Assembly: GCF_026625565.1 (NCBI RefSeq) | Contig: NZ_CP112998.1 | Location: 7,414,501-7,478,500, forward strand | Origin: Dyadobacter pollutisoli | GTDB lineage: Bacteria; Bacteroidota; Bacteroidia; Cytophagales; Spirosomataceae | DNA length: 64,000 bases | Direction: 5' to 3' | Shown here: piece by piece, positions 58,537-64,000 of the stretch | How the letters are laid out: every line of letters begins with the position of its first letter | Position numbering within the stretch: the stretch's first letter is position 1 | Translations under genes and position numbers: made by a program | Notes under the pieces: model-generated | What the model was told of the DNA's origin: nothing | What the model saw: the letters and a program-made list of their open reading frames with translations, nothing else | Database searches by the model: none

Positions 58537-58839
58537 AACTGGTACGTTGTAAAAATGTAATAAGTTCGATTTAGTTTAGGTTAAAAAGGAAAATCCTTGC
58601 GGCTTTGCTGCAAGGATTTTTTATTTTATGTTATTTAATGTGCTTAAAATGAGGTTTTTAGTTTAATCATTGCCCATGCTAATACCTTGTAGAACTTGTA
58701 GTGTAGTATTTGTTTGGCGTACATGTAGCTGTCAAAAAATCGCAGGTACTTATACATTTCTGTCAAAATCTTCCCATTTTTGAAACCGACCGGCCAAATC
58801 TGCTAATAAATGACCGGATCATTTTAAACCGAGTCAGGA
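58537..58839. other. Intergenic region before gpsA
   Basis: The 303-nt stretch contains the terminator at 58590-58627 and otherwise AT-rich sequence. I see no matching promoter, RNA gene or small ORF with family features. Confidence 0.55.
58590..58627 (+). terminator. Terminator after the adaptor gene
   Basis: An 11-bp stem (AAAATCCTTGC / GCAAGGATTTT) with a 9-nt loop continues into a T-rich tail. Confidence 0.8.
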
Positions 58840-59847
58840 ATGAGTTTCTTAAATAATATCAAAATTGCGGTCATCGGTGGAGGCAGTTGGGCAACGGCGC
58901 TGATTAAAATTTTATGTGAACAAAATAATGTGCAGATCAGGTGGTGGCTGAGAAATCAGAAAGACATTGAACATATCCGCAAATTCCATCACAATCCTAC
59001 TTACCTCAGCGACGTGGTGCTCTCTCCCAAAAAAGTAAAGGTTTTTGAAAAAACTACTGATGCCGTCAAAGGCGCGGATTATGTGATTCTGGCAGTACCC
59101 GCTGCTTTTGTACAGGAATCATTACAACATTTAACCGCCAAACATTTACAGGGAAAACGCATCGTTTCCGCCATTAAAGGCATGGTGCCCGGCCAGAATA
59201 TCCTCATTACAGACTGGATTTCCAATGAATTTGACATTGATATGCACGACACCTGCGTAATCGCCGGGCCTTGTCACGCCGAGGAAGTCGCATTGGAAAA
59301 GCAATCGTATCTTTCAATTGCCTCCACTGAATGTCCGACCTCGGAGGATTTTGCCAAACTGATGACCTGCCGATACGTTACCGCCAATCCGCTGGACGAT
59401 TTGTACGGTGTGGAATATTCGGCCGTGATGAAGAACATTATCGCACTTGCTTGCGGCATTACCCACGGACTGGGCTATGGAGATAATTTTCAAGCCGTAC
59501 TGGTTTCCAATGCCATGCAGGAAATCGGCCATTTTGTAACGGCTGTAGACCACCGCGAACGGGATTTGAGCTCGTCTGCCTACCTGGGCGATCTGCTGGT
59601 GACAGCTTACTCGCAGTTTAGCCGTAACCGTCTTTTCGGCAATATGATCGGCCGGGGATATAGTGTAAAGGCCGCGCAGCTCGAAATGAAAATGATCGCT
59701 GAGGGTTATTATGCTACCAAAAGCATTCATTCACTCAATAATGTCCACCATGTTAACCTGCCGATTACGAATGCGGTTTACAGTATTTTATATGAGGACC
59801 AAGCGCCCTCAGTAGTAATGGAAGAGTTGAAGAAATTGCTGAAATAA
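58840..59847 (+). CDS. gpsA: NAD(P)H-dependent glycerol-3-phosphate dehydrogenase
   Basis: GpsA reduces dihydroxyacetone phosphate to sn-glycerol-3-phosphate for phospholipid synthesis. The NAD-binding motif is KIAVIGGGSWATALIKIL; the catalytic region reads GVEYSAVMKNIIALACGI with the conserved lysine and asparagine; SRNRLFGNMIGRGYS is the substrate arginine region. 335 residues is the normal length. Single gene. Confidence 0.95.
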   Translation: MSFLNNIKIAVIGGGSWATALIKILCEQNNVQIRWWLRNQKDIEHIRKFHHNPTYLSDVVLSPKKVKVFEKTTDAVKGADYVILAVPAAFVQESLQHLTAKHLQGKRIVSAIKGMVPGQNILITDWISNEFDIDMHDTCVIAGPCHAEEVALEKQSYLSIASTECPTSEDFAKLMTCRYVTANPLDDLYGVEYSAVMKNIIALACGITHGLGYGDNFQAVLVSNAMQEIGHFVTAVDHRERDLSSSAYLGDLLVTAYSQFSRNRLFGNMIGRGYSVKAAQLEMKMIAEGYYATKSIHSLNNVHHVNLPITNAVYSILYEDQAPSVVMEELKKLLK

Positions 59848-59905
59848 ATAGCCTGTTTAGTGCCATGCCAGGTACTTTTCAATACATCTCATTTTAAACC
59901 CAATT

Positions 59906-61021
59906 ATGACTATTTCTAAAAAACTCTATACCTGTGTAGCAGCCGGTCTTTTGCTGGGTACTATCATACTATCTTCCTGTAATTCAAAAAAGTCGGAAAC
60001 TGAGGAAGGTGAAAACGCTGATTCCCTGGCTGGTAAGAAAGAATTTGTTTTTGGCGACGACCGTCCATTTGCGCAATGTCACGCATCTACATTGGTACGT
60101 TTGAACGACGGCCAGTTTCTGGTCGCATGGTTTGGCGGGACCGAAGAGAAAAATCCTGACGTAGGAATATGGGTTTCAAAAGGCAGGCCGGGAAATTGGA
60201 GTGCGCCGAAAGAAGTGGCTAAAATCCGTGAGGACGCACATTGGAACCCGGTTTTGCAGAAAACTGCGGATGGGAAAGTGATTTTGTATTTCAAAGTAGG
60301 AAAAGAAATCGCGCAATGGGAGACTTGGGTAAAAACGTCGGCTGACAATGGGGAAACCTGGTCGGAGGCTTATGAATTGGTAAAAGGAGACAAAGGCGGA
60401 AGAGGGCCAGTTAAAAATAAACTGATCGAGCTTTCCAATGGCGATTGGCTAGCTGGCGCTTCCAATGAAGTGAACCGCTGGGAAGTATTTGTAGACAGGA
60501 GCACCGATAAAGGTAAAACCTGGACTGCCAGCCCATATTTCAAGATCGATACTATGGAAATCAAAGGCAAAGGGGCCATTCAACCTACATTGTGGGAATC
60601 TACGCCGGGTAATGTGCATATGCTGATCAGGACAACTGGTGGTGTGATTGCACGCAGCGATTCAAAAGACTTTGGTAAAACCTGGTCAACCATTAAAAAA
60701 ACAAGCTTGCCTAACCCCAACAGCGGCATTGACCTGACTAAAATTGCGGACGGTACATTGGTGCTGGCTTACAACCCTGACGACCGAAACTGGGGCTCAC
60801 GCTCACCGCTTTCACTGATCCTGTCGTACGATAATGGCCAAAACTGGACGGATAAGATCGACATTGCCACTGGTAAAAAGGAAGACGAATATTCTTACCC
60901 AGCAATTATCAGCTGGGGCGACTCAGTAGCAGTTACTTATACATTCAACCGCCGGAAAGTCGCTTTCTGGACGGGTAGTAAAAAAGACATTGTTGAACTG
61001 GCAGCGAAAGAGAAAAAATAG
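59906..61021 (+). CDS. Sialidase-like BNR-repeat lipoprotein
   Basis: A 371-residue lipoprotein: the signal peptide ends LSSC, with lipidated Cys25. The body is a sialidase-type six-bladed propeller with at least four Asp-boxes (SADNGETW, STDKGKTW, SKDFGKTW, SYDNGQNW). N-terminal FAQCHASTLVRLNDGQFLVA and WFGGTEEKNPDVGIW match Bacteroidota BNR proteins that may act on sugars other than sialic acid. The arginine triad of true sialidases cannot be assigned with confidence. It converges on the helicase gene with a 2-nt gap. Confidence 0.88.
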   Translation: MTISKKLYTCVAAGLLLGTIILSSCNSKKSETEEGENADSLAGKKEFVFGDDRPFAQCHASTLVRLNDGQFLVAWFGGTEEKNPDVGIWVSKGRPGNWSAPKEVAKIREDAHWNPVLQKTADGKVILYFKVGKEIAQWETWVKTSADNGETWSEAYELVKGDKGGRGPVKNKLIELSNGDWLAGASNEVNRWEVFVDRSTDKGKTWTASPYFKIDTMEIKGKGAIQPTLWESTPGNVHMLIRTTGGVIARSDSKDFGKTWSTIKKTSLPNPNSGIDLTKIADGTLVLAYNPDDRNWGSRSPLSLILSYDNGQNWTDKIDIATGKKEDEYSYPAIISWGDSVAVTYTFNRRKVAFWTGSKKDIVELAAKEKK

Positions 61022-61023
61022 TA

Positions 61024-62181
61024 TCAGTAACCTTGTAGTTCAAGGTCATAAGATTCCAGCATTTCAACACGTTTGCCCATTTTTTTCTGAATGATCTTGA
61101 AATGATGGACGTCTTCGGGACAAACCAATGATAATGCTTCGCCGGGAGATTCAGCACGGCCTGTTCTCCCAATGCGGTGAACGTAGTCTTTGGGAGAGCG
61201 GGGCAATTCGAAATTGATCACATAAGGAAGAAACTGAATATCAATCCCTCGGGAAACCAGGTCGGTAGCCACGAGGACAGTCAATTTACCGGATTTAAAC
61301 TTGTTCAGGGCCTCCGTACGGGCGCCCTGACTTTTTTTGCTATGCATCGCCATAGCCTGTATTCCGTTTTTATTGAGTTTTTCGACCAAGTTATCAGCCG
61401 TGCGGGTAGCGGACACGAAGACGAGTACCTGCTTCATTTCCTGGGTTTTGATAATGTACCTGAGTAATGGTCCTTTGCGTTCAGGATCGACGAAATAACC
61501 TGTCTGTTTGATCAGATCGAGGTTTGCCTCTTCTTCTTCAATCTCAATGCGTACCGGGTTTTTTAACTGATTCTTGTTGATAGCATCCACCTCGTCACCC
61601 AATGTGGCAGAGAAAAGAATGCTCTGGCGTTTTTTAGGAAGCAGGAAGAAAATATCCTTCATTTCTTCCGCGAACCCGAGGTTCAGCATTTTATCAGCTT
61701 CATCCAAAACAAGAATCTGTGTTTCCGAAAGACTTAATGCTTTGTATGACAGTAGGTCCAAAAGCCTGCCGGGTGTCGCTACCAGTATCTCCACGCCCTG
61801 CAACGATATCATCTGCGGATTAATGGACACCCCACCATATACCGCCAGCGTTTTTACTTTCCTGGGCAATCTTTCACCAAATGTCTGAAACACAACCGCT
61901 ATCTGCACAGCCAGCTCTCGGGTAGGAACCAGTACCAATGCCGTGATATGCCTGTTTGGCGCTGCCGGTTTGTCCTGAAACAATTCCAGGATGGGCAATA
62001 CAAAACCAGCAGTCTTGCCAGAACCGGTTTTAGCAATCCCCAGAACATCATTTCCTTTCAAAATTGCGGGAATGGCTTCCTGCTGAATAGGATATGGTTG
62101 AGTATAATTCTGTTCTGCAATGGTTTTTAATAGTGGTTCGGACAGGCCAAGCGATTTGAAAGATGCTGTGTTATCTGACAA
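61024..62181 (-). CDS. DEAD-box ATP-dependent RNA helicase
   Basis: A 385-residue cytosolic RNA helicase with all core motifs in order: Q-motif (YTQPYPIQQEAIPA), AKTGSGKT, VPTREL, TPGRLL, DEAD (VLDEADKML), SAT, TDLVSRGID and HRIGRTGR. There is almost no C-terminal extension, so the specific RNA partner (ribosome assembly or mRNA decay, as for RhlE-like proteins) cannot be decided. The start lies near the divergent serine hydrolase gene. Confidence 0.95.
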   Translation of the reverse strand: MSDNTASFKSLGLSEPLLKTIAEQNYTQPYPIQQEAIPAILKGNDVLGIAKTGSGKTAGFVLPILELFQDKPAAPNRHITALVLVPTRELAVQIAVVFQTFGERLPRKVKTLAVYGGVSINPQMISLQGVEILVATPGRLLDLLSYKALSLSETQILVLDEADKMLNLGFAEEMKDIFFLLPKKRQSILFSATLGDEVDAINKNQLKNPVRIEIEEEEANLDLIKQTGYFVDPERKGPLLRYIIKTQEMKQVLVFVSATRTADNLVEKLNKNGIQAMAMHSKKSQGARTEALNKFKSGKLTVLVATDLVSRGIDIQFLPYVINFELPRSPKDYVHRIGRTGRAESPGEALSLVCPEDVHHFKIIQKKMGKRVEMLESYDLELQGY

Positions 62182-62297
62182 TGGGTCAAAAGTTTTGTGA
62201 AAAGCACAAAGATACCATTACCTGCAAACATTTCAGACTAATCGGTCCCGCTACTGTCTCACCCCATGACTTTACCGAACATTTTACTTCTATCACA

Positions 62298-63890
62298 ATG
62301 TCTTACAATCGCAGGGAATTTTTACAACAACTAGGGTTTGGCGCCTTGCAGTTGGGCGTTATCAGTGCCATTCCGGCCTCCGTTTGGGCATCATCGCTTC
62401 AATATGGTCAGCTGCCCAGAAGCTCGCCGGACGAGCAGGGCATGACCGCAAAAGGGATTATGGATTTTGCCAATGCTGTTGAAACCGACAAACTGAACCT
62501 GCACAGTCTGATGATTTTGCGGCAGGGGAAAGTGGTCGCGGAAGGCTGGTGGGCACCGTATGCGCCGGATCTGAAACATACGCTTTATTCATTGAGCAAA
62601 AGTTTTACGTCCACGGCGATCGGGCTGGCGGTCGCAGAAGGTAAACTGACGGTTGAAGACAAAGTAGTATCCTTTTTTCCAAATGATAAACCGGCGACAA
62701 TAAGCCCCAACCTCGCTGCTATGCGGGTAAAAGACCTGCTGACAATGTCGACAGGACATGATAAAGATTCTACGCCTGCATTGAGGGGAGGCCCGGATAA
62801 GAATTGGGTAAAATCATTCCTTGCACAGCCTGTGGAACATACGCCGGGGACATTTTTTGTGTATAACAGCGGCGCAACCTATATGCTTTCCGCCATTATC
62901 CAGAAACTGACCGGAAATACCCTTCTTGAGTATTTGAAACCGCGACTTTTCCAGCCATTGGCTATTGAAGATATGGACTGGGAAACAGATCCGAACGGCA
63001 TTAATACCGGTGGCTGGGGGCTGAGAGTTAAAACTGAGGATATCGCGAAATTTGGTCAGCTGTATTTGCAAAAAGGAGAATGGAATGGCAAGCGTATCCT
63101 GCCTGCGGCCTGGGTAGAAGAAGCGACGCGGTCACACATACAATCAAAAGGAGGCGCCCGCCCGGCTGAGGAAAATGACTGGTTGCAAGGCTATGGCTAC
63201 CAGTTCTGGCGCTGCCGCAATGACGGCTACCGAGGCGACGGTGCGTATGGACAGTACTGCATAGTGCTACCCAAAGAGGATCTGGTCATCGCTATTACCA
63301 GCGAAACGAGCAATATGCAAGCCATACTAGACCACGTCTGGAACCACATATTGAAATCCGTAAAAATCACCCGGGTATCGGAAGATAAGGATGTACTAGC
63401 AGGATTGCAGAAAAAACTGACGACATTGAACCTGCCGCTGACACCGGGCAAACCCGATGGCACGCTGGCAGCAAAGTTGAATGGTAAGAGTTTCAAAATT
63501 GCAGATAATGAGCTGAAAATTAGCAAGGTATCATTCGAATTTGCAAAAGGCTGGTGTTTGTTCAGGCTAAAAGACGATGCCGGAGAGCATTTGATAGTGA
63601 ATGGTATTGGCGGCTGGAAAATCGGGATGACAGACCTTTCGACATTGCCGTTGAAGCTGGTACTCACGCCAGTTCCCGGAGAGATCAAATCCAAAATTGC
63701 GGGGAATGGTGCGTGGATCGACGATAATACATTTGAAATGACGTGGCGATTTATTGAAACGGCTCATTACGAAACGGTTACCTGTCGGTTTGAAGGCGAT
63801 AATGTCCAGGTTTCATTCAAACGAAGCCTTGCTATTCTGGGCAATACCAAAGATCCCCGTCCGGTTTTGAATGGTAAAATGCTTACTTAG
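62298..63890 (+). CDS. Exported serine hydrolase, class C beta-lactamase family
   Basis: A 530-residue exported protein. The signal peptide has a twin-arginine-like start (SYNRREFLQQLGFGALQLG) and probably ends at VWA. The beta-lactamase/DD-peptidase domain (~40-390) has SxxK in TLYSLSKSFTST and the YxN-type motif FVYNSGATYMLS; the third motif is likely around GYGYQFWRCR. A ~130-residue C-terminal beta-rich domain follows. Such proteins act as esterases, amidases or peptidases; true beta-lactam resistance is not implied. The longer frame start at 62163 overlaps the helicase gene, so the ATG at 62298 is preferred. Confidence 0.9.
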   Translation: MSYNRREFLQQLGFGALQLGVISAIPASVWASSLQYGQLPRSSPDEQGMTAKGIMDFANAVETDKLNLHSLMILRQGKVVAEGWWAPYAPDLKHTLYSLSKSFTSTAIGLAVAEGKLTVEDKVVSFFPNDKPATISPNLAAMRVKDLLTMSTGHDKDSTPALRGGPDKNWVKSFLAQPVEHTPGTFFVYNSGATYMLSAIIQKLTGNTLLEYLKPRLFQPLAIEDMDWETDPNGINTGGWGLRVKTEDIAKFGQLYLQKGEWNGKRILPAAWVEEATRSHIQSKGGARPAEENDWLQGYGYQFWRCRNDGYRGDGAYGQYCIVLPKEDLVIAITSETSNMQAILDHVWNHILKSVKITRVSEDKDVLAGLQKKLTTLNLPLTPGKPDGTLAAKLNGKSFKIADNELKISKVSFEFAKGWCLFRLKDDAGEHLIVNGIGGWKIGMTDLSTLPLKLVLTPVPGEIKSKIAGNGAWIDDNTFEMTWRFIETAHYETVTCRFEGDNVQVSFKRSLAILGNTKDPRPVLNGKMLT

Positions 63891-63942
63891 GATTATCTTT
63901 CATTCACTAACTCTATTAATAAATAACAACTTATCTGTTTCT

Positions 63943-64000
63943 ATGAAAAAGAACATTATCCTTTCCCTTTTATTGGCAGTATTGGCATTTGGAGCACAGG
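63943..64000 (+). CDS. Exported protein, N-terminal fragment
   Basis: The first 19 codons of a gene that runs off the right edge. The peptide MKKNIILSLLLAVLAFGAQ is a typical signal peptide. It starts 52 nt after the serine hydrolase stop and may be co-transcribed with it. Nothing more can be said about its identity. Confidence 0.6.
   Translation, partial: MKKNIILSLLLAVLAFGAQ

Noticed and set aside
62163..62297. N-terminal extension of the serine hydrolase
   Set aside because: The extra 45 residues overlap the helicase gene start, precede a proper signal peptide, and look non-coding.

Overview
The window looks like chromosomal DNA of a Bacteroidota species from the Cytophagales, most like the Spirosomaceae (Dyadobacter-type). 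The evidence is a gldK-gldL-gldM-gldN type IX secretion/gliding cluster with a PorP/SprF-like protein, a secreted protein with a type A T9SS C-terminal sorting domain, several lipoproteins, a DUF4271-hemD pair, and promoter-like sites of the Bacteroidota type (TTG, then TAnnTTTG). It reads as housekeeping backbone with a few small accessory islets. I saw no rRNA, tRNA, CRISPR array, prophage or complete insertion sequence.

Layout. 0-5.6 kb: the 5' end of hisB, riboflavin synthase, a PASTA membrane protein, a T9SS cargo protein, a rhodanese, miaA and a collagen-like lipoprotein. 5.7-11.8 kb: the T9SS motor/ring operon gldKLMN (minus strand), preceded by porP/sprF. 11.9-20.3 kb: hemD, DUF4271, sucD, an azurin-like cupredoxin, a TlpA-like thioredoxin, a TPR protein, an exported superoxide dismutase, recR and clpS. 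20.3-34.6 kb: a sodium:solute symporter, small secreted proteins, an alkyltransferase-like DNA repair protein, a LysM lytic transglycosylase, an O-methyltransferase, the nucleotide-sugar genes rfbA-rfbB-galE, a 4'-phosphopantetheinyl transferase, a WD40 protein, a DivIVA-like protein and folB. 34.7-37.2 kb: a saccharopine-dehydrogenase-like enzyme and a PQQ-type sugar dehydrogenase lipoprotein.

37.2-43.8 kb holds the most interesting system, a complete and tightly packed six-gene ebo cluster (eboA-B-C-D-E-F, minus strand). It encodes a helical protein, a TatD-like metal hydrolase, a UbiA-like prenyltransferase, a dehydroquinate-synthase-like enzyme, a TIM-barrel protein and a phosphodiesterase-fold protein. 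Such clusters occur in scattered bacteria and in some algal plastid genomes and have been tied to metabolite export, but their chemistry is unsettled. Here EboF has lost canonical metal ligands of its fold, while EboD and EboB keep theirs.

43.9-52.4 kb: an MgtC-like protein, a RelE-type toxin-antitoxin pair, aminopeptidase P, a subtilisin-like protease, a Na+/H+ antiporter, and a pair of Tat-exported sugar enzymes (Gfo/Idh/MocA oxidoreductase plus sugar isomerase) that suggest periplasmic sugar oxidation. 52.4-53.6 kb is a small islet: a SymE-like toxin, a small HTH regulator, and two ~210-bp palindrome-rich repeats bounded by a 40-bp duplication of the regulator gene's 3' end. 54-64 kb: a SpmA/SpmB-type membrane protein, a TolC plus membrane-fusion-protein pair without its pump, gpsA, a sialidase-like lipoprotein, a DEAD-box helicase and a serine hydrolase.
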